Shown here: positions 1-7,939 of the stretch, piece by piece
How the letters are laid out: each line of letters begins with the position of its first letter
Position numbering within the stretch: the first letter of the stretch is position 1
NCBI GenBank assembly: GCA_913057985.1
Contig: CAJXPL010000003.1
Location: forward strand, 1-64,000
DNA from: an uncultured Synechococcus sp.
GTDB taxonomy: Bacteria > Cyanobacteriota > Cyanobacteriia > PCC-6307 > Cyanobiaceae
Length of the DNA stretch: 64,000 nt
Direction: 5' to 3'
The notes under the pieces: model-generated
What the model was told of the DNA's origin: nothing
Database searches by the model: none
What the model saw: the letters and a program-made list of their open reading frames with translations, nothing else
Program-made: the position numbers and the translations under genes

Positions 1-117
1 AAATCCGCCCGGCTGGGCCCCCTGCGGTTTCACTTCTCCAAAAACGGGCTGAGTTCGATCTCCGTGGGTGGACAGGGTGCTGCCATCCAGAGAGCGTGCC
101 AGAGACATCGGGATTAA
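1..117 (+). pseudogene. truncated DUF4236 gene fragment (5' part runs off the window)
   Basis: The first 71 bases are identical to positions 803-873, which encode the start of the intact DUF4236 protein further on. Read in the same frame, the fragment gives the DUF4236 N-terminal motif (LGPLRFHFSKNGLSS), then loses similarity after about base 80 and stops at 115-117. It is a broken second copy of the gene at 785. The upstream end lies outside the window, so its own start codon cannot be seen. Confidence 0.75.
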
Positions 118-391
118 CGTTGGTGCACTGCCCATGCGGTCGGTGAATGCCGCTGCCCTCATGACCCCAGCCGATCGAGCGATTCAGGAGCCTGATGCTC
201 CTTTCTCTGTCCGTCGCCGGCAACGTGGCGGCAGACGGGTTGTGGCGGTGAGCAGTTCTGTGAGCGCCGTGGATGCCCTGCGCTCCCGCATCCGGGCCCA
301 AAGCAAAACGGTCGCTGATCACATCGCCACTGATGTTGAGGCCAAAGCCTTCATCGACGACTGGGCTACCCCTGAGCCCATCACGCGCTGA
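68..391 (+). CDS. putative antitoxin of a MazEF/PemIK-like pair
   Basis: This small reading frame lies directly before a PemK/MazF-like toxin remnant, with 8 bases between stop and toxin start. Its C-terminal half (VDALRSRIRAQSKTVADH, then acidic residues and AFIDDW) looks like the toxin-wrapping tail of an antitoxin. The N-terminal 30 or so residues run through the truncated DUF4236 repeat, so the true start may be the ATG at about 161 (MTPADRAI). No DNA-binding fold could be recognised. The assignment rests mainly on position next to the toxin. Confidence 0.4.
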   Translation: MDRVLPSRERARDIGINVGALPMRSVNAAALMTPADRAIQEPDAPFSVRRRQRGGRRVVAVSSSVSAVDALRSRIRAQSKTVADHIATDVEAKAFIDDWATPEPITR

Positions 392-399
392 AAACCGGG

Positions 400-778
400 G
401 TGGAGCTCAAGGCCGGGCAGATTGTTGCCGTTGACTGGCGCAAGGAACCAGCCGACCCAGCCCAAAATCCTCAGCCTCCAGAGCCGAACAAGCTCCGGCC
501 GGCTGTTGTGGTTCAGGACACTGAGCTGTTCGATCCGGCGTACCCCACGGTGCTGTTTGTTCCGATGACAGGCGACTCAGCCTTGGCCATTCCCGATTTG
601 ACGGTGGTGCTGCAGCCATGCAGCCAATGGCTGCAAAAAGCTGAGCTACTTGCTTCCGCAGCACCTGACCTGTGTGGCCAAGACAGGCATCACGTCTGTT
701 AACCAGTCAGAGATCACCCCAGCGGAACTGCAGCAGCTGCGCCAGTTGGTGGTGCTGACCATCGGCGGCCTCAGCTGA
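400..778 (+). pseudogene. PemK/MazF-family endoribonuclease toxin, frameshifted
   Basis: The GTG-started frame gives a typical MazF/PemK N-terminus (GQIVAVDWRKEP, then NKLRPAVVVQD and YPTVLFVPMTGD). Around 615-625 the frame must shift by one base. After that the expected C-terminus appears (SYLLPQHLTCVAKTGITSV, then an ITPAELQQLR helix) and ends at 776-778. Without the shift the protein stops at 702 with an unrelated tail. MazF toxins cut single-stranded RNA as dimers. This copy is probably inactive unless the shift is a sequencing error. It is followed by the DUF4236 gene. Confidence 0.65.
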
Positions 779-784
779 AATTCC

Positions 785-1300
785 ATGGCCTTTCGTTTTC
801 GTAAATCCGCCCGGCTGGGCCCCCTGCGGTTTCACTTCTCCAAAAACGGGCTGAGTTCGATCTCCGTGGGTGGCCGGGGTGCTTCCTTCAACATCCCGGT
901 GAACCGCAGTGGCGGCAATCGCAGCACGGTGGGTTTGCCGGGAACCGGCCTGAGTTGGAGCATCGAGCATGAGGCCGGAGTGGCTGAGGGCCTGCCCAAC
1001 AGCCGCCGGCTCAAGCCAGGCCAGTTGGACTTGCTCAAGCAGCAGTGCCTGCAGATCCTGCATCAGGAGCTGTTTGCGCCTGGCAACGATGCCCACCGGC
1101 TCTGGAGCGAAGGCCTGATCAGCCGCCTGTTGGCGGATCCCAGCATGAGTGGACGCAATGCTGGCTTGCTGGCGGTGATCGAAACCCCGGAAGCGATGGC
1201 GGCCTACATCCAGCGTGCACGCAGTCAGGATGACGTCAAACGCCGCAGTCAGCGCTGCATCGAGGCCGCCGAGTTGGCGGCTCGATGGCTGAATCGATGA
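785..1300 (+). CDS. DUF4236 domain protein
   Basis: The first 65 or so residues are a clear DUF4236 domain (MAFRFRKSARLGPLRFHFSK, then SISVGGRGASFN and TVGLPGTGLSWS), a short domain of unknown function found at the N-terminus of many bacterial proteins. The remaining 100 residues are helical and charged with no recognised domain. The ATG at 785 matches the family start. A rho-independent terminator follows at 1377. The first 71 bases of the domain are repeated at the start of the window. Confidence 0.8.
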   Translation: MAFRFRKSARLGPLRFHFSKNGLSSISVGGRGASFNIPVNRSGGNRSTVGLPGTGLSWSIEHEAGVAEGLPNSRRLKPGQLDLLKQQCLQILHQELFAPGNDAHRLWSEGLISRLLADPSMSGRNAGLLAVIETPEAMAAYIQRARSQDDVKRRSQRCIEAAELAARWLNR

Positions 1301-1376
1301 TTTCAAACACCGCCGGCACAGGAGTGCTGCGCCATAAAGGTTGCAAGGGCGAGCCAAGCCCTTTGAACACGGACAA

Positions 1377-1406
1377 CGGCAGGCGTGAGACCCCTGCCGT
1401 TTTTGC
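1377..1406 (+). terminator. rho-independent terminator after DUF4236 gene
   Basis: CGGCAGG pairs with CCTGCCG across a short loop and is followed by TTTTT. The site lies about 75 bases after the DUF4236 stop codon and points the same way. Confidence 0.75.
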
Positions 1407-1453
1407 TGTCTGGGTCTTCTGCCACAGCAGGTTGTTCCGCCGCCAACAAGAGA

Positions 1454-2008
1454 TCACAGGTATGAGGTCGCTACCGGCTGCGATTGGTTTCCGGCCACCT
1501 GAACAATCATCGGCCTCTGGCAGACCTGGTTGCAGAAGCAGGACTTTCCCTGCGCTTTGCATTCAAGTGTCTGGCCCGCTACCGCGCAGGTGGTTTTCGC
1601 TTTGCTGGCGAGCTTGCACTCGATCGGGATGGTGCTCCACTCCCCCTGCAGTGATGGTCGATCAATGCGCTTGAGCAGGTCAGCACTGCCGCGCATCTCC
1701 CCATTGAAAAGCGAGGCCTGGTGGATGAACTCCACCCCCTTTGCCATTGCCTGGCGGGTGGCGGCGTAATCGGCGTCGGTTTGTTTGCCAGGCAGCCGGG
1801 CCATGCTGCGGCCTTCTTTTTCCAGCTTGGTGAGCAGCACCTGCTCGTGGCGCAGGCCATCGGCAAACAGTTGCTGATCCAGCTCAGACACTGCTGGCTT
1901 GCTGCCGTCAAACAGCTTCTGCGCCTGCAGCTCCTCCCACCAGGCCCCGATCCCTGGGCTGATGCTGAACAGCGACAGCTGGCTCGGTGTGATCAGGCGG
2001 GAGGGCAT
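1454..2008 (-). pseudogene. truncated TM0106-type RecB-like nuclease
   Basis: The N-terminus (MPSRLITPSQLSLFSISPGI) and the nuclease core resemble the TM0106 family of RecB-like nucleases. Visible PD-(D/E)XK residues are the Asp of GSADLL and the Glu/Lys of IPIECKLASK. Family members usually run to 400-500 residues. Here the frame ends at residue 184, soon after the active site, and the last 40 residues do not look like the family, so the gene is probably a remnant of a frameshifted or deleted nuclease. The neighbourhood holds other broken genes. Confidence 0.55.
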
Positions 2009-2185
2009 GGAAAGCGTTGAGCCTCCTCACGATGCCTCTGCCCCACGATGTTGTGCATCCCTTGATTGAGGGAGATGCGCCTAAGCCAACCACGCACTTG
2101 AGGGGTCAGTCGCTGACGCTGCCAAGGAGGGCGTTGGCGGTTGTCTTTGGCAGGTTTGAGCTCTGCTCCAATCTGACGACTCAGA

Positions 2186-2203
2186 ACTAAGCTAAGACTT
2201 AGT
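2186..2203. promoter_or_regulatory. operator-like inverted repeat before the toxin-antitoxin pair
   Basis: ACTAAG and CTTAGT form a perfect 6-base inverted repeat separated by 6 bases, ending 3 bases before the first ATG of the antitoxin. Phd/YefM antitoxins normally repress their own promoter through such palindromes, so this is the likely autoregulatory site. Binding is inferred. Confidence 0.55.
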
Positions 2204-2206
2204 TTA

Positions 2207-2449
2207 ATGCGGTCGCTGATGAAGCCTGTGAACATCCATCAGGCCAAAACCCAGCTCTCCCAGTTGCTGCAGCTTGTGGAGCAGGGGGAGGAGGTGGTGA
2301 TCGCCCGGGCCGGGGTCCCGATTGCGCGTCTGGTCAGCTGGCAGGACCAAGACCGGACCGTGTCAGCGCCAGGCGCGATGCGCGGCCGGATCCAGATGGC
2401 GGACGACTTTGATGCACCGCTGGATGCGCTATTCGAGGCGTTGCCGTGA
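2207..2449 (+). CDS. Phd/YefM-family antitoxin
   Basis: This is an 80-residue protein with the family's N-terminal DNA-binding and dimerisation region (VNIHQAKTQLSQLLQLVEQG, then EEVVIARAGVPIARLV). The C-terminal third is charged and ends in a helix that would cover the toxin. The more typical start is the second ATG at 2219 (MKPVNIHQAK). The stop overlaps the toxin start by 4 bases, so the two are translationally coupled. It should neutralise the PIN toxin and repress the operon through the palindrome just upstream. Confidence 0.85.
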   Translation: MRSLMKPVNIHQAKTQLSQLLQLVEQGEEVVIARAGVPIARLVSWQDQDRTVSAPGAMRGRIQMADDFDAPLDALFEALP

Positions 2450-2838
2450 CACGCCTGTTGCTGGACACCCATCTGGTGTTGTGGTGGCTGAATGGAGATT
2501 CACGGCTGCCCCAGGCGGTGGTGGAGCGCGTGCAGATGCCCGAGACGGAAGTCTTTGTCAGTCAGGCTTCCCTCTGGGAGATGGCGATCAAGGTGTCGCT
2601 TGGTCGTCTACAGGTCGACCTGGCGGAACTGGAGCGCCAGGTGCCGCTCCAGGGGTTTCGCTGGTTGTCGATTCGCCGGGCTCATCTGTTGGCGGTGGCA
2701 GAGCTGGATTGTGATGGCGAACATCGCGATCCGTTTGACCGGCTTCTGGTGTGCCAGAGCCGAACGGAACCGATGCTCCTGCTCACGGTTGATCGGCAGC
2801 TGAGCCGCTATGGCACCACCGTTCAATGGGTGGGATAA
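2446..2838 (+). CDS. VapC-like PIN-domain ribonuclease toxin
   Basis: A PIN domain fills the 130 residues. The acidic metal ligands are visible as the Asp of LLLDTHLVLWWL near the N-terminus, the Glu of SLWEMAIKVSLG in the middle and the Asp of DPFDRLLVCQ near residue 95. PIN toxins cleave RNA with Mg or Mn. The GTG start overlaps the antitoxin stop. The pairing of a Phd-type antitoxin with a PIN toxin is common in cyanobacteria. All catalytic residues are present, so the pair looks functional. Confidence 0.87.
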   Translation: MTRLLLDTHLVLWWLNGDSRLPQAVVERVQMPETEVFVSQASLWEMAIKVSLGRLQVDLAELERQVPLQGFRWLSIRRAHLLAVAELDCDGEHRDPFDRLLVCQSRTEPMLLLTVDRQLSRYGTTVQWVG

Positions 2839-2888
2839 CGACACCCCTCACTGTCACGCCAACCCCGATGCCCACGGGAGTGTCAGCA

Positions 2889-3533
2889 CTAAGGGCTGCC
2901 CTGGCGTTGGGGATAGGTGTTGGCCCAGCTCTCGGTGGTGGATCCCGCGGGAATCAGCTGCTGATAGGCGTGGCTGCTGAGGATGGCGTCCACGGCTTCC
3001 CCCAGGAGCTCGACTGAGCGGCTCTCGGGTAGGCGATCCAGCAGCTCTTGGTGCATCCGCAGCAGATACCAGGCACTGCCCTCAAGGCCGGCATTGAACT
3101 TGCGCCACATGCCTGGATCGCGCCTGGCGTCAAGCACCATGTCGCCGGCGTTGTGGGCCTTGTCGGCGGCGGTCACCAGCAGTGAGCTCAGTGGTTTGCC
3201 GGCGAGGGAGTTGAGATAGCGGGTTTTGCGCAGCAGCCAGGGTTCCTTCTCGCCCGGCTTGGCCTCGGGTGAGGTGTCGGTGCAGTCGCGCACGATGTCG
3301 GCCACAGCCACCCCAAAGCGTTCGGCGATCGATGCATGGGTCTGGCCTGCGTCTTCGATGGCGTCGTGCAGAAGAGCTGCAATCGCCTGATCTTCAGTGC
3401 CGCCGTCTTCCCACACCAAAGCGCTGACGCTGATCAGGTGTGAGATGTAGGGCACCGGTTTGCCTTTGCGGCGCTGCGCGCGATGCAGTTCTTCGGCCCA
3501 CTGCAGGGCTTCTCCGTAGCGGGGGGTGGTCAT
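2889..3533 (-). CDS. HD-domain phosphohydrolase, SpoT/MESH1-like
   Basis: The 214-residue protein is a single HD domain of the RelA/SpoT type: ISHLISVSALVWEDG carries the first His, AALLHDAIEDAG the HD pair, and LLVTAADKAHNAGDM resembles the AD.xHN motif near the C-terminal end of the domain. Stand-alone proteins of this shape (MESH1, small alarmone hydrolases) remove pyrophosphate from (p)ppGpp, though other nucleotide substrates are possible. There is no synthetase domain. The ATG at 3533 overlaps the stop of the upstream PD-(D/E)XK gene by 4 bases, so the two are co-translated. Confidence 0.75.
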   Translation of the reverse strand: MTTPRYGEALQWAEELHRAQRRKGKPVPYISHLISVSALVWEDGGTEDQAIAALLHDAIEDAGQTHASIAERFGVAVADIVRDCTDTSPEAKPGEKEPWLLRKTRYLNSLAGKPLSSLLVTAADKAHNAGDMVLDARRDPGMWRKFNAGLEGSAWYLLRMHQELLDRLPESRSVELLGEAVDAILSSHAYQQLIPAGSTTESWANTYPQRQGSP

Positions 3534-3985
3534 CGTGTGGCTCCTGCGCACTGCGCCTCAATCAATGGTTTCAACTCTGTGAAGGGCACCGGATCTCCAA
3601 ACAGTTCTTTCAAAGGGTTGAGGCTGATGCTGTGTTGATTTGGCAGTGCCTCAGTCGGCACCACCCAAAAATCCCAGTGATCGAGATCTTCTGGAGACTT
3701 CCCTCGCATCAGACAAAACACATTCACATCGGACACCTTCTGCCGCATGGAAAACACGATTGAGGAAGGACGCTCTTGCGGCCAGCTCTGCTCATAGGCC
3801 GCTGATTTGATTTCGATGGTGATCCCCTTGTATGTGGCATCAACGGGGGCCCATTCCTCTCGGAATTCACTGCTGATGTTCAGTGCACGATGCACGAGCC
3901 ATTCGGCAAAGTCTCCTCGCGTTCTGTTCTCCAACAGATGGCCACTGTTCCAGCGATAGAAGGCATTGAAGCCGCTGATCTGCAT
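3530..3985 (-). CDS. PD-(D/E)XK nuclease-like protein
   Basis: The core RTRGDFAEWLVHRAL, then WAPVDATYKG and ITIEIKSAAYEQSW, fits a restriction-endonuclease-like fold: an early Glu, the central Asp and the E-x-K pair on the next strand. The start chosen is the ATG at 3985 (MQISGFNAFYRWNSG), preceded by AGGAG. The frame stays open upstream to 4168, with another ATG at 4042. The stop overlaps the HD gene. The family often acts on foreign or damaged DNA. The exact target cannot be read from the sequence. Confidence 0.6.
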   Translation of the reverse strand: MQISGFNAFYRWNSGHLLENRTRGDFAEWLVHRALNISSEFREEWAPVDATYKGITIEIKSAAYEQSWPQERPSSIVFSMRQKVSDVNVFCLMRGKSPEDLDHWDFWVVPTEALPNQHSISLNPLKELFGDPVPFTELKPLIEAQCAGATR

Positions 3986-4069
3986 GTCTCCTGTGCTCGT
4001 CCTTTCACCTTCCTTCGATTGCTCTGGCCTCACATCCCGCATTCCAGGGATGAATTCATCGCGATGTCT

Positions 4070-4083
4070 CCCCCAACTGAGGG
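4070..4083. promoter_or_regulatory. CCCTCAACTGAGGG-type palindrome (one mismatch)
   Basis: The sequence CCCCCAACTGAGGG is followed by ATG. It is one of four near-identical 14-base palindromes in the window (others at 7840, 7874 and 21986). It lies between the divergent genes at 3985 and 4153, so it could act on either. Confidence 0.4.
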
Positions 4084-4152
4084 ATGGCAAAGGGGTTGGC
4101 TGCGGCAAGCCTGAAGCAGGCCCTAGCGGCTTTCGTTGTCTGGATGGTGGCC

Positions 4153-4452
4153 ATGCGCGAGATTTCAAACCAAGAGCTCATTGCTGATCGCATCCCGGCG
4201 AATGATGGTCATCATCAGGGCTTGATCCGCTTCGCGCACACGTTCAACGGCTACACCTTTCTCGATGGTGCGGATCCCTCAGAACAGTTCCGAGCCACCT
4301 GGGCCGACCTCTCGTTGAGCGAGCTGCGCTGTCTGCTGTTTCTCTACGTGCGCGCTGATCGCTGGGATGGAGGCATGAGCACCGATTGGTCACTGATGTG
4401 GGATCTGGTGGCAGCCATTCGTGGACGCGTTGAGGCCGGGGAGCTGGATTGA
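4153..4452 (+). CDS. DUF6508-like hypothetical protein
   Basis: The 99-residue protein has a helical C-terminal half with the pattern LSLSELRCLLFLYVRADRW followed by an acidic end. This resembles DUF6508, whose typical signature is 'LRxLLxxxVRADRF'. Function unknown. An upstream in-frame ATG at 4084 would add 23 hydrophobic residues. The ATG at 4153 (MREISNQELI) fits better because the family begins near a hydrophilic helix. It stands alone, divergent from the nuclease/HD pair. Confidence 0.5.
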   Translation: MREISNQELIADRIPANDGHHQGLIRFAHTFNGYTFLDGADPSEQFRATWADLSLSELRCLLFLYVRADRWDGGMSTDWSLMWDLVAAIRGRVEAGELD

Positions 4453-4524
4453 GCTGGAGGGGTTTAACCCCGAAACTCAGAGCAAGGGATGGCCGGCCGG
4501 TGAAGGGGGGATCAACATCAGGCC

Positions 4525-5463
4525 ATGGCTGATTCTTCGCTCCCCCGCGCCGTCTTCCTCGATGCCCTCAGCCTCGGGCCGGTGGATCTGGCGCCGCTTG
4601 AGCAGTGGTGTGCACTGACGGCCTGGCCTTCCACCGCCATCGGCGAGCGTTTGGAGCGGTTACGCGATGCCGAAATCGCCATCACCAACAAGATCCCTCT
4701 GGATGGGGAGTTGTTGCGCCAACTCCCCAAGTTGCGCCTGATCTGTGTGGCTGCCACCGGCACCGATCAGATCGACCATGCCGCTTGCCAGGAGCTCGGC
4801 ATCCGCGTGCACAACGCCGGTCGCTACAGCCGTGCGTCGGTGGTTCAGATCACCTGGGCCCTGATCCTTGAACTCTGCTGCGCCATGGATCAGCGGCGGC
4901 GGGATCTCGCTGCAGGCAGCTGGCAGCGCAGCCCGGTGTTCTCGGTGATCGAACCGGAGTTCGATGAACTGGAGGGCCAGACCCTGGTGGTGCTCGGTGC
5001 CGGCGACATCGGCCGCGGGGTGCTCGCCATTGGTGAGGCCTTTGGCATGCACTGCATCGGCCTCACCAGCCGCAGCAGCAGCGCTGAACTGGAAGCGGCC
5101 CTGCGTCAGGCCGATGTGCTTAGCCTCCATGCCCCGCTCACACCGCAGACCCAGCACCTGATCAATGCCCAGCGGCTCAGCTGGATGAAGCCGACCGCCC
5201 GGCTGGTGAACATGGCCCGCGGCGCATTGGTGCAGCTCGAGGATCTCTGTGCGGCCCTGCGCAGCGGGCAACTCGCTGGTGCCGCTTTGGATGTGCTGCC
5301 GGTGGAACCTCCCGGTTCGGAACTGGATGCGTTGTTGATCACCCCCAATCTGTTGATCAGCCCCCACATGGGCTGGAGTTCCCGCCAGGCCCGCAGCCGT
5401 TTGGTGCAGACCATGGCGGGGCATCTGCAGGCCTACGTCTCCGCTGAAGCGGCTTCGGCCTGA
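4525..5463 (+). CDS. D-2-hydroxyacid dehydrogenase (glycerate/hydroxypyruvate reductase type)
   Basis: The 312-residue NAD(P)-dependent enzyme has all family hallmarks in order: TNKIPLDGELL in the substrate domain, VVLGAGDIGRG (the GxGxxG dinucleotide loop near residue 156), LTPQTQHLIN, NMARGALVQLED, and the catalytic His in ISPHMGWSS near the end. Such enzymes interconvert 2-oxo acids and D-2-hydroxy acids; in cyanobacteria hydroxypyruvate or glyoxylate in photorespiration is the likely substrate. Its 3' end overlaps the convergent methyltransferase by 31 bases. Confidence 0.85.
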   Translation: MADSSLPRAVFLDALSLGPVDLAPLEQWCALTAWPSTAIGERLERLRDAEIAITNKIPLDGELLRQLPKLRLICVAATGTDQIDHAACQELGIRVHNAGRYSRASVVQITWALILELCCAMDQRRRDLAAGSWQRSPVFSVIEPEFDELEGQTLVVLGAGDIGRGVLAIGEAFGMHCIGLTSRSSSAELEAALRQADVLSLHAPLTPQTQHLINAQRLSWMKPTARLVNMARGALVQLEDLCAALRSGQLAGAALDVLPVEPPGSELDALLITPNLLISPHMGWSSRQARSRLVQTMAGHLQAYVSAEAASA

Positions 5464-6200
5464 CCCTCAGCGCGGCACAGCCAGAGACGGATGAACAATC
5501 CCTGATACAGCTGCAGGGGTGCCCTCCAGCCGGCTTGCTCGAGCGCCACCGCGAGTCGGCTGGCATCCAGGGAAAACACCACCTTGTTGCGGCTGTCTCT
5601 GATCTTTTCCAGCCTGTCGTCTGGCACGCCCCGGTCGATCAGCCGTTGCCAGGCCACCTGGAACACCTCCCGTTGGCTCTCGCTGTTCTCCGCTTCGCTG
5701 TACGCGCTCAGCAACAGCACGCCACCATCAGCCGTGCACTGGGTGAGTTCGCGCAACATGGCGTTCTGCTCCGCGTTGGGCAGCAGATGCAGCACGTTGT
5801 GGCACACCACCAGATCAAAGCGGGCGCCCTTCAGTTCGTCGTTGAGGGCCTCATTCAGGGTGGAGAGGTGCAATCGGCAGCGGCCGCTGCCGGGGTGATC
5901 TGCAACGGTTTTGCGGCATTGCTCCAGCATCAGCTCACTGGGCTCGAGCACCGTCAGCGCAGCATCTCCGCAGGCGTTGAGCAGCTCTGGAAGTTCATCG
6001 CCGGGGCCGGGGCCCACCACCAGCACCTGTTGGGCATCGCTTGATGTGCTGCGGATCGCTGCTCTGGCGATCTCGTGCAGAACGTCATGGCCGGGGATGG
6101 AGTCCTGAATGCTCTTGCGATAGCTGCGCCCGTAGTCGCCGTCGAAATCAAGGGAGGGCATCGGGCACCGCCATGGAGCTGCCTCAATGATGGTCGCCAT
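5433..6200 (-). CDS. class I SAM-dependent methyltransferase
   Basis: A Rossmann-type methyltransferase of 255 residues. Motif I is VLVVGPGPGDELPEL, an acidic residue in LTVLEPSELML binds the SAM ribose, and the strand DLVVCHNVLHLLP follows. The substrate cannot be told. An alternative start (MPSLDFDGDY) lies 13 codons downstream. It is convergent with the dehydrogenase at 4525 and divergent from the secreted protein at 6234, with only 33 bases between starts. Confidence 0.75.
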   Translation of the reverse strand: MATIIEAAPWRCPMPSLDFDGDYGRSYRKSIQDSIPGHDVLHEIARAAIRSTSSDAQQVLVVGPGPGDELPELLNACGDAALTVLEPSELMLEQCRKTVADHPGSGRCRLHLSTLNEALNDELKGARFDLVVCHNVLHLLPNAEQNAMLRELTQCTADGGVLLLSAYSEAENSESQREVFQVAWQRLIDRGVPDDRLEKIRDSRNKVVFSLDASRLAVALEQAGWRAPLQLYQGLFIRLWLCRAEGQAEAASAET

Positions 6201-6233
6201 GGCTGACGCAGCGACATTCCATTTCTAATTTTC

Positions 6234-6965
6234 ATGCGTGCTTCTCTGCGGATTGGGATGAACTCTCTTGTCACGGTTGCCGGTGTCGCTGCCCTGCTGC
6301 TGAGTCCGCTGGCGGCCCAGGCCAACAGTGATGCCATCACTTATCCCCGTGCGGGTGAGGTCTGCGATCAGGTGGGCCAGGTTTGTTACGACAGCTTTGG
6401 GCCTTCGATCGGCATCACCAAGATCTACTTCGGCCAGTTCGCCGCGGATCGCCTGTCGCAGAACCTCAGCCGCTCCAGCAGCCGCGACTTCCGGCTCAGC
6501 TCAGGTCAGGCCTGCAGCATTTCCATGCGCACCTGTTGGAACGATGGCTGGAATGCGCAGAACAAAGACAAACGGCTCACCAGGCAGTTGTTCGCCTCCG
6601 CCCCGGCCCACAAGCAGGTGGCCAAGCAGAACGGGTTCTGCAGCCTCAGCGAGGCTGGCCGACCCATGTTCGATGGACCCTGCGATCTCAAGCAGGTGGT
6701 GAAGGGCAACACCAGCCGTTTTCGCATTCACCTCAGCAACGGCAACACCTACGTCTTCTCCAACAAAGGTGGCCACAGCTACACCATCAATGATTCCTTC
6801 GGGGGCAGCTGGCCGGTGACCTTCGTGGACCACGGCAACACAGGTGTGTTCCGCTTTGCCAACTACAAGCTGGTGGCTACGCAGAGCAACGGCAACCCGC
6901 AACCCACCACAGGGGAAGTGGCTGGAGCGGCCATCGGCGCGATGCTTGAGAACCTGTTCCGCTGA
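6234..6965 (+). CDS. secreted YcgJ/Fels-1-like protein
   Basis: A signal peptide spans residues 1-31 (hydrophobic LVTVAGVAALLLSPLA, cleavage near AQA-NS). The next section, CDQVGQVCYDSFGPSIG followed by ITKIYFGQFAADRL, matches the YcgJ/Fels-1 prophage-protein-like domain, a cysteine-containing secreted domain of unknown role. The C-terminal 90 residues are rich in Gly, Asn and Ser and probably form a second beta domain. At least six cysteines suggest disulfides in the periplasm. Confidence 0.65.
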   Translation: MRASLRIGMNSLVTVAGVAALLLSPLAAQANSDAITYPRAGEVCDQVGQVCYDSFGPSIGITKIYFGQFAADRLSQNLSRSSSRDFRLSSGQACSISMRTCWNDGWNAQNKDKRLTRQLFASAPAHKQVAKQNGFCSLSEAGRPMFDGPCDLKQVVKGNTSRFRIHLSNGNTYVFSNKGGHSYTINDSFGGSWPVTFVDHGNTGVFRFANYKLVATQSNGNPQPTTGEVAGAAIGAMLENLFR

Positions 6966-7018
6966 TCGCTTGCGACCCATCGGCCGCGTCGCACCGGAGG
7001 TAGCACCGGTGATCTGTC

Positions 7019-7783
7019 TCAGGGGCTGCTCACCGTGATCCGGTTGCCGTTGCCGCCGATCTCCTCGAGTTCAAAGGAGTGGTGGCCGCTCATCGCCCAG
7101 CGCTGGCCTGAGCCATCCACCATCTCCCGGCGATCGGTGGTCGGCACGCCGACGGGCGTGAAGCCGTCGTTTGCTGCGGGCTCGGTTCGGCAGGTGGAGT
7201 CGATGCCATTGAGCGTGCAGGCGAGCGGCCACGCCGCTTTGTTTGGAATCGGGGGCAGTTCCGTGAGATCGGGAAAGTTGCCGCGGATGGAGCCCTTGGC
7301 GTCGTAGGTCACCACCTGGAGGGAACCGGATCCATCCAAGGGCTTCGCCAGCTGGACCATGGCAACGCCGCTGTCGCATGGCCGTGGTTGAAGGGTGAGC
7401 CGGACGACGCCGTACACCAGGTCTGTCGGCTCCGTGGGAGGAATCAGCTGATCGGGAAAGCGGCCGTTGTGTCCCCAGGGGAGTTGTTCAACGCTGTAAT
7501 CGCTGTCGCAGATCCCATTGGCGGCGTTACCCCACCGCACCCGGTTCGGTTCGACGCTGAGCACATCGAGTACAGCGCGCCCGGCTGTGCTGTTGCCCTG
7601 CCAGCGTCCCAGAAAAAAATTGTCGCTGTCCCAGCCCTTGGGTTTTTCAGGGTTCGCGGCGGGTTGTTCAGCCTCCGGTGCCGGTGCCGCCTTTTTGGCC
7701 TGGGGTTCACTGCAGGCCCCGAGCAGAAGGGTGGCTGTAAACAAAGCAGTGCAGCCGCTGCAGATCCTGATCATCGTGCCCAT
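7019..7783 (-). CDS. hypothetical lipoprotein
   Basis: The N-terminus has a lipoprotein signal (LFTATLLLGAC, Cys near residue 24) followed by a Pro/Ala/Glu-rich linker and a 190-residue exported domain (FFLGRWQGNSTAGRAVLDVL). No known domain was recognised; the domain looks like a beta-rich, calycin-like fold. The ATG at 7783 is preferred over the upstream TTG at 7801. A 14-base palindrome of the CCCTCA(N)2TGAGGG type lies 57 bases before this start. Confidence 0.7.
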   Translation of the reverse strand: MGTMIRICSGCTALFTATLLLGACSEPQAKKAAPAPEAEQPAANPEKPKGWDSDNFFLGRWQGNSTAGRAVLDVLSVEPNRVRWGNAANGICDSDYSVEQLPWGHNGRFPDQLIPPTEPTDLVYGVVRLTLQPRPCDSGVAMVQLAKPLDGSGSLQVVTYDAKGSIRGNFPDLTELPPIPNKAAWPLACTLNGIDSTCRTEPAANDGFTPVGVPTTDRREMVDGSGQRWAMSGHHSFELEEIGGNGNRITVSSP

Positions 7784-7839
7784 GCGCCGGAGGGCGCCCA
7801 ATTGCTGATGGTCACGTCATAAACCCTGATGCGAACCAT

Positions 7840-7853
7840 CCCTCATCTGAGGG
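7840..7853. promoter_or_regulatory. CCCTCATCTGAGGG palindrome
   Basis: A perfect 14-base palindrome lies between the divergent lipoprotein gene (start 7783) and the 62-residue gene (start 7940). A second copy follows 20 bases later. Confidence 0.5.
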
Positions 7854-7873
7854 GGGGCCGCGTTTTGCTGTCT

Positions 7874-7887
7874 CCCTCAACTGAGGG
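7874..7887. promoter_or_regulatory. CCCTCAACTGAGGG palindrome
   Basis: A perfect palindrome lies 52 bases before the ATG at 7940. The same motif with one change lies 51 bases before the paralogous small gene at 22051, and the intervening leader is partly conserved (both contain TGCTGAAT before the ribosome-binding region). Confidence 0.55.
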
Positions 7888-7939
7888 ATGTTCAATTCAT
7901 TGATGTGTTGCTGAATAAGGAAGCGCGCCGCCGGTTGTG

